A DNA stretch of 64,000 nt from positions 68,921 through 132,920 of the forward strand of contig QANT01004997.1 of the NCBI GenBank assembly GCA_003254885.1, read 5' to 3'. The position numbers and the translations under genes were made by a program. The notes below the pieces were generated by a model. It saw nothing but the letters and a program-made list of their open reading frames with translations, had not been told where the DNA came from and searched no databases. Positions 1 to 13,009 of this stretch are shown here, in pieces. Origin of the DNA: Purshia tridentata (taxonomy: Eukaryota; Streptophyta; Magnoliopsida; Rosales; Rosaceae). Numbering within the stretch: position 1 is the first letter of the stretch; each line of letters begins with the position of its first letter.

Positions 1-3000
1 CTATCCAGAAAAGAGGTGCTACAGATGGTTCTGGCCTTGCTTCTCAGAAACAGGATTTTGATAGATCAAGAGGAAAACCGGCACCTGTTTCTTTTCTGAA
101 ATCAAAAGATCTAGAAGATAGTAGGAAAGAAATAATCCCTGAATGCAATGAGAATGATCCTTTTAAATTCCAGGATAGAGTTAATTTGAATAACTCATCT
201 GATGATGCTGTCAGTTCCAAAAAGTTGAATCAAGCTTGCAACAATATGGTCTTGAAAGCAGGTGACACTCTAATGAAAGAGATAGTATGCGATGCTGTAG
301 AAGATCATTTGGAGTCTGCTCTCAATTCAGTTAGACGTCAGCAGTCATTTGTGGCAAAGCCAAGCATTTCTGCTCCTAAGCGACAACTTATTCAGCTTAA
401 ACCATCTGTTGCAAATAGGCATGGCCATGTACATAGGATGGAAGCTCGAGTGAAAAGGTTCAAGCCGCCAAGGCTTGATGAATGGTATAGACCTATCTTA
501 GAATTAGATTACTTTAAACTGGTAGGGGTAGCATCTGCAAGTGACAATGAGGTACATAAAGTTTCAAATTTAAAGGAGGTTCCTGTGCATTTCCAATCAC
601 CTGAACAGTATGTTGGAATTTTTTGTCCATTGGTTCTGGAGGAGTTTAAAGCACAGTTACATAGTTCGTTTCTAGAAATGTCTTCATGGGAAGAGATGTA
701 TTTTGGCAGTTTGTCAGTGCTCTCAGTTGAAAGAATTGATGAATTTCATCTTGTTCGCTTTGCTCATGATGTCAATGATTCTACAGCATCAAACAGCTTC
801 TCAGAAAATGACCTTGTATTGCTAACGAAAGAGCCCCCACAAAAATCTTTTCATGATGTTCATATGCTTGGAAAGGTATTCCTTCATATTTTGTCATGCA
901 ACTAATTAAAAGTATTTTATTTTCTGTCATGGATGTGGCTTTATTCCAAATTGACGTACTTAACTTTGGTTGTAAGTTGTCCAATTCTATATGAAGTGAT
1001 ATATAAGTTTCAATAGCAATCTGGATCCTGCTTAATCTGCTGATGAATTTGGATTTACTTAACTTTTAATTCTCCACTGACATTTATAAATTGATGCTTT
1101 TTTACTCCATGAAGATTGAAATCTTCTTAATTCATTGAATTACTTTTAAATTTAATCACTTATGAGTGCGCAGAAGTGTTATAAATATGTGTTTTGTTTT
1201 GACTGCAGATGCTTCTAAAGGGAGCTACGTCTATGCCATGGAATTTTGTTTATTTTCTATGTGAAAGTTGACCGCCTTGAATGACTTCTGGCTCCATATT
1301 TATGCACTCATAGTCATAATATGTGTAAATTTTTTTTAAGAGTATTCATAATATATATAAAATCTTCACGATGTTTTCCAAATTCCTTAGATGTTCTATT
1401 AAATAATCTATATGTTCTCAGGTGGAGAGGCGCGAGAGAGACAATAAAAGAAGACTAAGTATACTACTCATCAGGTTCTATCTTCTGAATGGTACTAAAC
1501 GTTTACATCAAGCCAGAAGGAACCTTCTCGAACGTAGTAAATGGCACGCAAGCCGTGTTATGAATATTACATCTCAAGTTCGAGAATTTCAGGCATTATC
1601 GTCGATAAAGGATATTCCCTTACTTCCACTTATTTTGAAGCCTGACAATGATACTTGTGATTCTAGCGAAAGCAAGGAAGTAGATCTGAGTAAGCTTTCC
1701 CAACCGTTGCAGCGAATACTGAAGTCATCCTTTAATGAAAGTCAACTTCAGGCAATTAGCGTTGCTACTAGAAAACCTAAGCTGAAGAAAGATTTTGAAT
1801 TATCTCTTATTCAGGGTCCTCCAGGTTTGTGATTTACCTGGTCTAACTTTTAGCAGATCTAAAATATTATGTGATTATCATTTATTAATTGGGTTTAATT
1901 GCATCTATCATATATCTAGGTACTGGTAAGACAAGAACTATTGTGGCCATTGTCAGTGCTTTGCTTGCTTCCCCTTTACAGAAGACAGATTCTGGAAAAA
2001 AGTTTCTTGATGGCAATTCGAAACAAATTTCAGTTCCCAAGATCAACCAGGCTGCTGCCGTTGCACGGGCATGGCAGGATGCAGCATTGGCTAGACAATT
2101 GAATGAGGATGTACAAAGAAATACCATATCTGTAGAAAGTTCCTTGAGAGGAAGGGTACTCATCTGTGCTCAATCTAATGCTGCTGTTGATGAGTTGGTG
2201 TCAAGGATTTATAGCCAGGGGCTGTATGGCAGTGATGGAAAGATGTGTAAGCCATATCTTGTAAGGGTTGGAAATGTGAAAACAGTTCATCCAAATTCGC
2301 TTCCATTTTTTATTGATACACTTGTCGATGAGCGTTTGGCAGATGAGAGGATGAAATTGATTGATGCAAAGAATGATTCAAGTGTGGATTCTTCAATTGC
2401 ACTGCGCTCTAATCTAGAAAAGTTAGTCGACCATATTAGATTCTATGAAGCCAAGCGTGCTAACTTAAGTGATCAAAATTCTGACCTTAAAAAACCTTCG
2501 GAAGATGATACTTGTAAGGGGGATGATGGGAAGGAAATGACAGATGCAGAAATAGCATTTAAGTTGAGGAAACTTTATGAGCAAAAGAAGCAAATTTATA
2601 AGGATCTTAGTACTGTTCAGCAGCGGGAGAAGAAAACTAATGAAGAAATCAAAGCACTTAGATATAAACTGCGAAAGTCTATACTAAGAGAAGCTGAAAT
2701 AGTGGTAACTACATTAAGTGGCTGTGGGGGAGACCTTTATGGTGTGTGTTCTGAATCCATGTCAATTCATAAGTTTGGCAGTCCATCTGAACATACTCTT
2801 TTTGATGCTGTTGTTATTGATGAAGCTGCTCAAGTAAAGTTTCTCTGCTAAGTTTTTTAATCTTATTAACACTGGTTATGGACACTTTCTTTCCTGCCTT
2901 TTAAGCTTTGCTTCTTCTTACGACAGGCTCTGGAACCTGCTACTCTGATTCCTCTTCAGCTTTTAAAGTCAAGTGGAACCAAATGTATCATGGTAAGGAG

Positions 3001-5736
3001 TGTTTAACTGGATTAAATAAAATATGAATTATCTTTTGTTGTGTTAGGTAGTGCTGAAGTTTGAAATGAATATTGAAGGTTGGCGATCCAAAGCAGCTTC
3101 CTGCAACAGTCCTCTCAAATGTTGCTAGTAAATTTCTTTATGAGTGCAGCATGTTTGAACGTTTACAAAGGGCGGGGCACCCAGTTATTATGCTGACCAA
3201 ACAGGTAGAGCAAAATTGCTCCCGTTCTAATCTATGTATGCAGATTATATTATGATTGACTTCTCGTCCATCCTACTTTTATTTTGTTCCACTTTTATTA
3301 GTAAAGACTCTGTTTCTTATCCAAAAAAATTCACATTATAATATAATCTTACATGATAAATAAATGTGTTATGTGCCATATATAGGATTTTTCAGTTATT
3401 GGACTTTGGCTATATATTGTATACTTGTTGTTGCTTGGTGGGTTTTAATATTGAGGGTATTAGAGAGTTTATGTCTGAAAATTGCATCAGATTTCAGAAA
3501 GCAAGTGGCATCCCATATTAACATGGAATTTGCTTTACACTTATTTGTTTAACTTGACTGTTATAACCTTGTCAGAATGCTTTACGTTTGTTGACAGTCA
3601 AATTCTTTTATTTCACAGGGAGATAGTGATTTTAGTGAACCCTGAGGAATGAAGAACCTTTCTTATTCTTTCCAAATAAATTCTGACAATTGTTTTATTG
3701 CTTAGTTCTGGATATAAGATCATGTGCATTAAAAACATGGAACATCAATATTTGTAATCAGCAGTGATGTGTGTACCTTTGACAACTGATTCAAGAAGGT
3801 TCATTTGATTTCAACTTTCATCCCTTCGTGTCATCTTTGTAAATATGTGTAGCCTGATAAAACAATTAAATTCACATCTATCTTACCCCAGAGAACAACC
3901 ATTGCCTCTATCAAACAATTAATTTTTTTAGTGCTGCTTAATTCGTTAGTTATAATTATGTTACTTATTTTTGAACCTTTTGCTTTTTACAAGGTGAGGT
4001 GGTTATGTCTGTGTACTCTTTCTTGTTTAGAATTGGAAGATATTTTTTTACACATATTTACTGTTTGCAGTATAGGATGCATCCAGAAATATGTCTGTTT
4101 CCTTCTTTGCATTTTTATGAGAAGAAGTTGCTGAATGGGGATCATATGTCTAGCAAATCAGCACCATTTCATGAGACTGGAGTTCTTGGACCTTATGTTT
4201 TTTATGATGTTAATGATGGCCGGGAGCTTCGTGGTAAGAATTCTAGTGCCATGTCCCTATATAATGAGCATGAAGCTGATGCTGCAGTTGAATTACTTAA
4301 GTTTTTCAAAAAGAGGTAAGAAGTCTCATTTTTTTTTTTTCAAAATTAAGTCTATGTTTTCATGGATTTCTTTAAATATTATACGCCGGATATGTTAAGT
4401 CTATGTTTTCATGGATTTCTTTAAATATTATACGCCGGATATGTTACCTAGGTACCCAGACTTCTTTTTCTTCAATATTAGTTATTGATTTTTTGCTGAT
4501 TGTTTTTACATTATATTTGTGGATATGTTGCTTAGGTACCCTTCTGAATTTCTTGGTGGAAGAATTGGCATCATAACTCCATATAAGTGTCAACTCTCGC
4601 TTTTGCGTTCTCGTTTTTCTAGTGCATTTGGATCTTCTATCATAAATGATATGGAACTTAATACTGTTGATGGTTTCCAAGGTCGGGAGGTTGATATACT
4701 GATACTTTCCACTGTTAGAGCAGCAGAGCCAAGCTCTGCTGAACCTGGAAGCAACTCCAGCAGTATTGGATTTGTTGCTGATGTAAGACGGATGAATGTT
4801 GCATTGACGAGGGCTAAACTCTCCCTTTGGATTTTTGGTAATGCAAGGACTTTGCAGATGAACCAAAACTGGGCTGCTCTTGTAAAAGATGCTAAAAGGA
4901 GAAATTTGGTTATAACAGCTAAAATGCCATACAAGGACATGTTTAAAACAGCTTTTCAGAAAAATTCTGCCGCAGGAAATTCTGTTAATCATTCAATAAA
5001 GTCACAACTTGATCAAAAGATTGAAGATGCTAGTCAGCATGTGAAAAAAAATGATCGGAGAGCAATGGAAGCACTTGAAAGAAAACCTAAACACAAGGGT
5101 CATGCAGGTCAGAGTAAAAGAAGACAAGGTGAAAAAGATGTTTCAGCAACCAAGGAAGATATAAGCACCAGAGATGAGCCTGGCTTACCAGTGGCGGAGG
5201 GCCACAACAAAATACCCAAGGATGTCATGTCAGCAATGTCAGGGAAACATGTTACATATGGTGAAAGTAAAGATAAAGAGAGCAGGAAAAAGAAAATTAA
5301 TGTGGAGAATACTCACACTGGTAAGAGAAAAACTAAATTTGAAAATTTAGACAGAAATGCAGATAACTCTGAACAAAGAACAGATGATGGTCTAAGACCT
5401 ATGAAATCACGAGAGTCGAAAAGAGCTAAGAGATCTTCTGAGGGTGTTAAAAGCCGGGAAAATGAAGTTTCAGCAACCTCAAATCAAATTAAGGATGCAA
5501 ATGATGGAGGTAGAGCTTCAAATCAAGTTGGCACTTCTCAAGATTTGATGGCAAAAAGGAAAAAACAGCGCGAAGCTGTTGATGCTATTCTTTGCTCATC
5601 TCTGATTCCTTCGAGGAATTCAAAGAATTCAAAGAAGTCTGAAACATCAATGAAACCTGTTCCTGCCAAAAGACCTATATCCTGTTCCGCAACTGCAAGT
5701 GGTGGCATAAGACCACCCAAGACAAGAAAAGATTAG
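1..5736 (+). CDS. Sen1/UPF1-like superfamily 1 helicase, 5' partial
   Basis: This is the 3' part of a gene for a nuclear RNA/DNA helicase of the Sen1/SETX type (family role: transcription termination and R-loop resolution). Exons read as <1-875, 1422-1824, 1920-2833, 2927-2992, 3079-3204, 4071-4315 and 4536-5736, giving about 1275 residues in one frame; the reading is open at base 1, so the start lies upstream. Visible motifs in order: Walker A GPPGTGKT split by the intron at 1825-1919, motif Ia with SNAAVDEL, Walker B DEAAQ just before 2833, motif III GDPKQLPATV at 3082, motif V VDGFQGREVD and motif VI VALTRAKLSL in the last exon. The final 260 or so residues are lysine/serine-rich, low-complexity and probably disordered. 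The intron at 3205-4070 is long, and the one at 4316-4535 carries a 49-bp tandem repeat. Family assignment is certain; the exact orthologue (Arabidopsis At4g30100-like rather than MAA3) is an inference. Confidence 0.93.
4347..4445 (+). repeat. 49-bp perfect tandem duplication inside a helicase intron
   Basis: Two head-to-tail copies of a 49-bp unit (4347-4395 and 4396-4444) lie in the last intron of the helicase gene. The end of the second copy runs into a sequence resembling the true 3' splice site at 4535, including a TAG followed by GTACCC near 4452, so it creates a decoy acceptor. Confidence 0.9.
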
Positions 5737-8700
5737 CTTGTCTGTTTTGATGCTTTGTCTAGGTATGATATATCTCTTCTAGGTTCTAGCATGGGATAAT
5801 TGGTGTGCAGCAAAGTGATCTATGAATACATATATTTTACCCGCGGTTGCATAAGTATTCTGTCCTCTGTTTGAAGAATTAGATGGAGAACCTTGTAAGC
5901 TGTTGCAGACTGTAATGGAGAATATAAAACTGACTAGTTGCACACAGTTAAGGTACTTGGTTGCACCCCCTTCGCAGTCACAAGATCAGGAGATGGGTTC
6001 GGATGTGAATGAACATCATCTGAATTTTTTTTAGTAATGCATTCGTATACCATTGTAGATTAGTATTTGAGGGGTACAAGCACAACGCTAGATGTAGTGC
6101 TCTTAGATCATGTGTATATATCAGTTGATGTAAATACTTGTAATTCTGCTTTTCTTGATTTAAAATTTTTCCATCCCATAAACCATTTTCCATGAAGGCA
6201 ACGAAGGCCAGGTTCGAACTCAGGTAATTTCTTTGGTTAGACCTCATGTAATTTCACCAAGTTGCTATGCTAGCGAGTAGCGAGCCGATTATGCATGTTA
6301 TTTTGTATTGTATTGTAATGAGTCGCATGAAAAAAATCAATGGCTACGTATGTGCTAGCACCTCCCTCTATTTTAAAATGAGAAATGATGAGATGAAGAT
6401 GATGGTCAATCCTCATTCAATTTTTGTATGTATTGCCATTGTTTTTTTAAATAAACGAAAAATAATAGAAAGAAAAGGAGAGAAAATTGTCAAAGAAAAC
6501 ACCAATTCTACAATCAACAACTGAATCTCAATCTCATTTTCATTTAGTATATTATACATGCATGATTTCTCACATGCTTACCTGCAGAATGCCAAGTGTT
6601 CATGCTCTTATATCTCTATATCATCTACGAGGTGGCAGCATTCTTAGCCCTGCATTAGTTATCCTATCAATTCCTCCAACCAACTCCTTTGCTGTCTTTC
6701 CTTTTGCCAACCCGAAGTTATATGTACCATCCTCATCATCACTCTACCAGCTTTTTAATGACAATGATTCTAATCATTCTATGTATCATAGGATAGCTCA
6801 TCGTTTGGATCATTATGAATGTAAGCACCACTATCCCATTCTGAAAGTTGACCTTAAATCTCTATCGTTTTCATCTTTCCATTTTTTTTTTTTCCCTTAG
6901 GTAACATCATTTTTCCATGCTTGTTTATCACATTTTGGTCATGTCACACGCAAAAAGTACTATTCTTGCCAACCTGAGAATGACAATATTAGAGCCACAA
7001 CCTCACCTTTCGAGAAAAATTGTGTGTGGGTGTCACGTGGTAGTGGCAGAATAATTTAATTAAAAAACGGCATGTGCTTCATAAATAAAAGTCATCAAAT
7101 TTGAACACAAGTCATTTTTTAACTGAATTATTCTTCTACTTAATATTGTTACGTAGTCAGAACAACGATATTAAATTTTTCTTGTATATAATATTTGGTC
7201 AAGTTTAGGTGCATAATTCATTCTCTTTTTACATTTTAAGATGACTAATTAGATTAGGGAAATAAATCAGACCCTACATCATTGCCTTGACTTGGCATAC
7301 CTTCCATGCAACAACCATGCAGTGGTACTAGCTTGAATGCAACTAAGATAATGAGAGTTGTTGCATAGCATAAACACTCTTCACCTAGAGGGAGAGCCAA
7401 AAAAGTTGATATTTACGGAAAGAAGCAGTACATTTGTAATCCTTAAGCTATGAAGTAAGTGAAAACTTAGTAATCCTTAAGCTATGGAAGCAACTATTGC
7501 AAGAAGCTAGGAAAATCCTGATACCGACCAAATACATGTATCTATATATGGGTATATGTACAATATGGTCAACCAAATTTATCTTATTGTGTTTTCTTGG
7601 AACTCTAAAACAGCAACCATACAAAATGATTAATATTGTGGTTGTGAACTTGTGATAGATTCAGAGAATCACATATTCACACCTGCAACTACTTGTATAA
7701 TTGATTCATATATCCATGCCAATTTACATATAGAGTGTCTTAAAAGATAAATGGTTGAAACTGATCGTCATACATACATGCACTTTTTTTTTTTCCCTCT
7801 TTCACCATTATTGTCAACATTTTGGGTCCATTGGTACGTGATGGCTTCAGTAATCAATGCATATACTTCAAAGTTTGTTTGGGTATGTGTAATCTTATTG
7901 CTGAAGCAATCTCACCCACCACAGGATCAATCATGTGACATTCACATGCTTTCAAGCAATTGGGTAATCAGAGAGTACGTCGTCAACTATTCTTGGACGG
8001 GTGATTTGATGAATTCCCTTTAACGTTCAGATGTAGTTTTTCTATTCTATTCTATGTGGCCTAGCCTCTCTCTCAAGCTAAATTATTGTCCATCAAGAAA
8101 TGGTTTTCACATGGTGAATTGTTAACGTGCACTCTCTTTATCGAAGCTCCAGCATCGATCTGCTGTGTATATTATTTATATATATGGATAATACTTATTC
8201 AGGCATATATTATCATATTTTCAAACTTGCAATCATAATTATTAATCAAATACTGTAATGTTTGGAGATAACAATTGTAATTTCAAGAAAATAATTTGTA
8301 TGCATTCATCGTACGTAATCTCTCGCTCACAAAACTTATATAAGAATCACCACAAGAGTGAGAGGAATGCTATATATAGACACCATGCATGCATAATAAG
8401 TTTTCCAATAATTTTTGTCAGAGGCCATACCAATTATAATGGGGACTTTTAATGTGTACTTGATCGAGCATTTGTTTTCCTTTATCATAAAAAATGGCAT
8501 GCATGATTGGGTTTGGGTAAGGACGTACCCATAAAGATATGCTAAATTAATGATTGGAATTAAAATACATATAATCTATATTATAGGTGCTACATAATAT
8601 GTGATTGGAAGAGGGACCCATAGAGATCTGATAACTTTTTATTTGGGAATTAAGTCACGCATTTAATAACATGTAAAATTGAGTGAGTCAGAGTCATATG

Positions 8701-11700
8701 CATGATCAGATCAGTTTTGTTATTTAGTTCACATTTGCTGATCGATCGAGTGATGACCCCGTTCAGCTCACTTGGTTTCTTTATTCCATGCAACCCTGCA
8801 ACTCTGATCAATCATCATATCATATCCCTCTCTCTGCTCTTTAATTGGCTGCCTCGTTTGAAAGCAATGAGAAAAGCGACCTGACTCTGCCCACATGATC
8901 TTCTTCTATCTCCTTTCTTCAGTAATAGGAGTGATGCACCTCTTTTGGCCCATATATATTTGCATGTGTGCATGCATTAATGCATTCGATTATTCTCACA
9001 CATTGCACCTAGAGAAATTCAATAGGCATAGACTTATTTATACCGCATTTTTAACTCATTAAGTAATAGGAGTGATGCACCTCTTTTGGCCCATATTTGC
9101 ATGTGTGCATGCATTAATGCATTCGATTATTCTCACACATTGCACCTAGAGAAATTCAATATGCATAGACTTATTTATACCGCATTTTTAACTCATTATG
9201 TAAGTGAATGTCACTTTTATTGTAAATGTGATTTCAATGAATTAAGTATTAAAAATCAGAAACATCGATATGATATTATTAGTATGTATTTATTGGAGGG
9301 ATCAATATCGGCTGTTATATATATATATGCTCTAACATAAGTTTCTTACATATTCATACATGCAGTATGATGGAATACAAGTAGATAAGTGGGTTCTATC
9401 TCTAATATTAGCTAGTGTACACGTACTCTATTCATATCGAAAGTTTTAAGGACTGCTAAAACACAAAGAAGGTTGACGATATGTACGTCCTTTTTTTTTT
9501 TTTTTAACTAGGTGTATATACATCATACATGAGTACGTGGTAGATATATATCATCACATGTAATAGATCGATCCTCATGTTTGTTGTTTGTTAGCAATGA
9601 TTAGAGTAGGTGATCAATTCATGATAAAATATTACCCTCCTAATATATGTTATTAACTTTAATTTTTACATCTTAATATATGTAGTGTTCTTCCTCTTGG
9701 ACCACTAAGCTATAAAAAGACATAAGTTAATCATTTTTTTTAGCAATTCAACAAACTTTCCTTTTTCGAGTAAACAATCCAACAAGCTTAAACTTTGACT
9801 ACGTGGGTCATTGTTGGTATAACACCTAGTACCTACTATCCTCTTCAAATTAATTACCGTCACTAAGTAAGGCTGCAATGTTAATTAATTGCTAATTTTG
9901 ATAGCAAAACCACCAATAACATTGGTCTAAAAAACTCTTGGGATTTCAGTCTATACATGCAGGAATCTATATTTATAATTTATTTGACTTGAAACAACGT
10001 AAAGTTGGTAATAATTAAAGGCAATGCAAGTAGAGAATCCGAATGAGAGACTAGGTACGTGTGACCTGTTTTCATACACATGCTCACACAGAGGATTTTG
10101 TATTTTTGTATTTATTTGATTTTTTTGTTTAATTAATGTCCATATTCCATAAGCAAGGGGGCTCATGTGACCATAAGAAATAAATTAAGTTAAATTAGGC
10201 AAAACCTTCCAGAAAAAACCTAACCCATCAATTAATTAAAGTACGGACCCTTACTGCATGTGCTTTGCAATCAGCCAATGTTTAAGAAAATGAAGGACAC
10301 CTATCCCAATATCTAGATAATAACCAAAACCTGAGCCCAATTAAAGAACCCTTTACATCTAATTGTACGATTTGTCCCTTTTTTTGACCTTTGACCAAAT
10401 AATTAGTATGCCCAATTGGCCATTATTTTAATACATGTTGGTTGTGTGACCAACAGTTCCTTTCCCAATATGTTTCACTTCCTTAATGATTTGGGATCCA
10501 TTCTAAAATGGCTAGCTACACTTGGAGAAGGAGAAGCACCATGATCGATCTCATAATCTATATATATTATAGGAAAACGTATAGTTAGATATGTTATATA
10601 GTTAGACTTAGTCCATATATATAATTGATTAGACATGATGAATAATTAGGCTTGGATTGAATTTGTAAGTGTCAAAATTAATATTTTATGTTGTATTTGA
10701 GCAAATATTTTGAAAATGATAATTAAAATTAATAAACAATTAATTGATCGACCAATGCATCAGTTCAAACTCAAAGTGGCTTTAGAAGTAAAATAAATTA
10801 GTGATAGATTGAACTTGTCGAGTGTCTAAAATGGTTAAAATGACAAAAACAAATAAAAATCAAATGTAACCGATCGAGATATTGCTAGCATAAATATTGA
10901 TTATTTCCCATCTTAAAATATGGCACAAAGTGAATTACTTGTATCTCCATCAACATACCACAACTAATCATTTAATTATTGAGTGCTTAGTCAATAGTCA
11001 AACGATTGTAAAAAAGAATACATATAATCAATGATCATATATGAAAATGACTTCCATGTTCTCTCTATATATGTACTCGATGAGGTGTCGACTTGTGGGC
11101 TCATTATTTTATTGGATTATTTCTCTTTTATTTTCTCTATTAGAATAGGGGGGTTTCACATGGAATTTCTTGGGTTCCATCTTCCACGATCTTCTAAGCA
11201 TCTCAAAAACCCTAATATATAAAATACCCAATTCAATTAATAATACCACTAAATAGACATCAAGTACGGATATCAAGACAGAAAGCTTGGAAAGTTAATA
11301 ATTTTGATGAGCACTCTGGATTGGATGCCTTGTGGGTTTTGACTGTTAAAGGCAGTTGCGCCTCATAAACCCAAATATTGCAATAGAAAAACACTATTTT
11401 GCCAAAATTTTCTGACATCCATACATGAGCATAGTCAAAAGACTCAAAGGTAAAAGTCACTCAAACAATAACGAGAAAGAAAGAGTATTTTTAGGGTTAT
11501 CAAATTCGTCCTCGAATATATAAATATTTACTTTGAACCTCGTTAATTTGTAAGATCTTATACTGATTCATTATTAAATAACTTTCTTTGGTAAGTAAAT
11601 TTGTTGGGCCCAACTATTAATTCAAAAAACCTAAATCTTCTTTAATTAGTAAGGGGGAAAAAACCATAAATCTTTCTATTAAGAGGAGTTGGATGAACTT

Positions 11701-12436
11701 GGGTTATAGTATTTTTGTGACGTGAAATATATGTTCAAATTCATGGTTTTTGATTATGTTGGAGGCTTGGAGCATAGACTTCCATTTATTTCCTTCATTA
11801 TTGTTGTTTAACATTTGGTTTGAACAAGATTTTATACATAAATCTGTTATGTCAATCATATATAATAGGCTTGTTTTTCGTAAATAATTCCGTATAGTCC
11901 CGTTCGGATCAAGTGTGGATAACTCGAATGTGAATACGGGAATTCTTTTTAAGTTAAGCTCATCAACATAGTGGTATTATAGTTGGAACAACTCATTTTA
12001 GCCTAAGGAGCAATGGGGTGTAGAGTGTGAGAGAGCGAGAGAGTGTGTGTGTGAAAGAGAGAGAGAGAGGGTGAGCAACAATAAAGCAATAAAAGAAATG
12101 CAAAAACCAAGATAGGCAGGCTTCAGAAATCAGGAAAGCCAGCCACTAGCAGTCTAGCAGAGGTGCCTAGGGATTAAACAACAAAATACCTTGATGGGTT
12201 TTGATTCTTGAGGCAGTTGCACCAGCTGCAACCGACGTACCCGAAATTTAATGATAGATAGAAAATAAAATATTGCACTGAAATTCATTAAAATATTCCA
12301 AGCAATTCACTCCTCCAAGCCTCCCCCAACTTCTTTAAATCTCTGCGACCTGCTTGAGAGTTTGCACCAAAGAAGCACAGAGAACCCAATCGAAATCGTT
12401 TAGCAGCTGCTAGCTTAGCCCATTATCTACTTCTTC
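5737..12436. other. 6.7-kb intergenic region, no supportable gene
   Basis: The first 350 bases or so are probably the helicase 3' UTR. Beyond that the DNA is AT-rich with poly-T and poly-A runs and scattered TATA-rich tracts. The open frames present (the longest at 6487-6900, 137 codons) have low-complexity, phenylalanine- and histidine-rich translations, show no family signature and sit in no splice context, so none is annotated. One clear structure is a 140-bp tandem duplication at 8921-9198. The last 400 bases before 12437, including a (GA)n tract at about 12030-12070, probably hold the promoter and leader of the first SAUR gene. Confidence 0.7.
8921..9198. repeat. 140-bp tandem duplication
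   Basis: The unit at 8921-9060 is repeated directly at 9062-9198. The copies are almost identical and differ mainly by a 4-base indel in a TA run, plus a few substitutions. It looks like a recent local duplication in non-coding DNA and carries no recognisable coding or RNA feature. Confidence 0.92.
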
Positions 12437-13009
12437 ATGGATTCAAAGAAGTCTAACAAGATCAGAGAGATTGTTAGGCTCCAACAGATCCTAAAGAAGT
12501 GGAAAAAGCTAGCAAATGCCTCAAAAAACAACACCACCACCAATTCACCAACTATCACAACCAACAGTACTACTACTACTGCTACTACTACTACTGGCAG
12601 CAGAAGCATTAAGTTTCTGAAGAGAACACTGTCCTTCTCAGATGTTTCAGGGGCTCAAAACGATGTCGTGCCAAAGGGGTTTCTTGCCATTTGTGTTGGG
12701 AAGGAGCTGAAGAGGTTCATCATCCCAACAGAGTACTTGGGTCACCAGGCATTCCGGATTCTGCTCCAGGAAGCCGAAGAGGAGTTTGGGTTTCAGCAGG
12801 CAGGTGTGCTCAAGATTCCATGTGAAGTGTGTGTGTTTGAGAAGATCTTGAAGGTGGTTGAAGAGAAAAGGGAGGTGTTTTTCTTGCAGCATAATAATCA
12901 ATATGATCAGTTTGGATTCAATGTTTCCGAGAAAGACATGATGGGTTGTTGCTCATCTCCATCAGATTGTGAGCTTACACCTTCTCATCATCCTCAACTG
13001 TGTAGATGA
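12437..13009 (+). CDS. SAUR-family auxin-responsive protein (190 aa)
   Basis: An intronless gene for a small auxin-up RNA protein. In this family, members promote cell expansion by inhibiting PP2C-D phosphatases and so keeping plasma-membrane H+-ATPases active. The SAUR domain occupies about residues 75-150: the VPKGFLAICVG strand, KRFIIPTEYL, the EEEFGF signature and LKIPCEV. The N-terminus is basic (KKSNKIREIVRLQQ), as in several long SAURs. Residues about 33-55 are a threonine-rich run written by ACC/ACA/ACT repeats, which is unusual and may vary in length. The C-terminal tail is Ser/His-rich. The start is the first ATG of the frame. It is the first of three SAUR genes within 5.3 kb. Which of the many SAUR subclades it belongs to cannot be settled by eye. 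Confidence 0.93.
   Translation: MDSKKSNKIREIVRLQQILKKWKKLANASKNNTTTNSPTITTNSTTTTATTTTGSRSIKFLKRTLSFSDVSGAQNDVVPKGFLAICVGKELKRFIIPTEYLGHQAFRILLQEAEEEFGFQQAGVLKIPCEVCVFEKILKVVEEKREVFFLQHNNQYDQFGFNVSEKDMMGCCSSPSDCELTPSHHPQLCR

Noticed and set aside
4444-4992. 182-codon minus frame opposite the last helicase exons
   Set aside because: Antisense shadow of conserved helicase motifs V and VI; no independent signature.
6487-6900. 137-codon open frame on + in the 5.7-12.4 kb gap
   Set aside because: Low-complexity translation ending in a poly-Phe run from poly-T, no family motif, no promoter or splice context; consistent with chance in AT-rich DNA.
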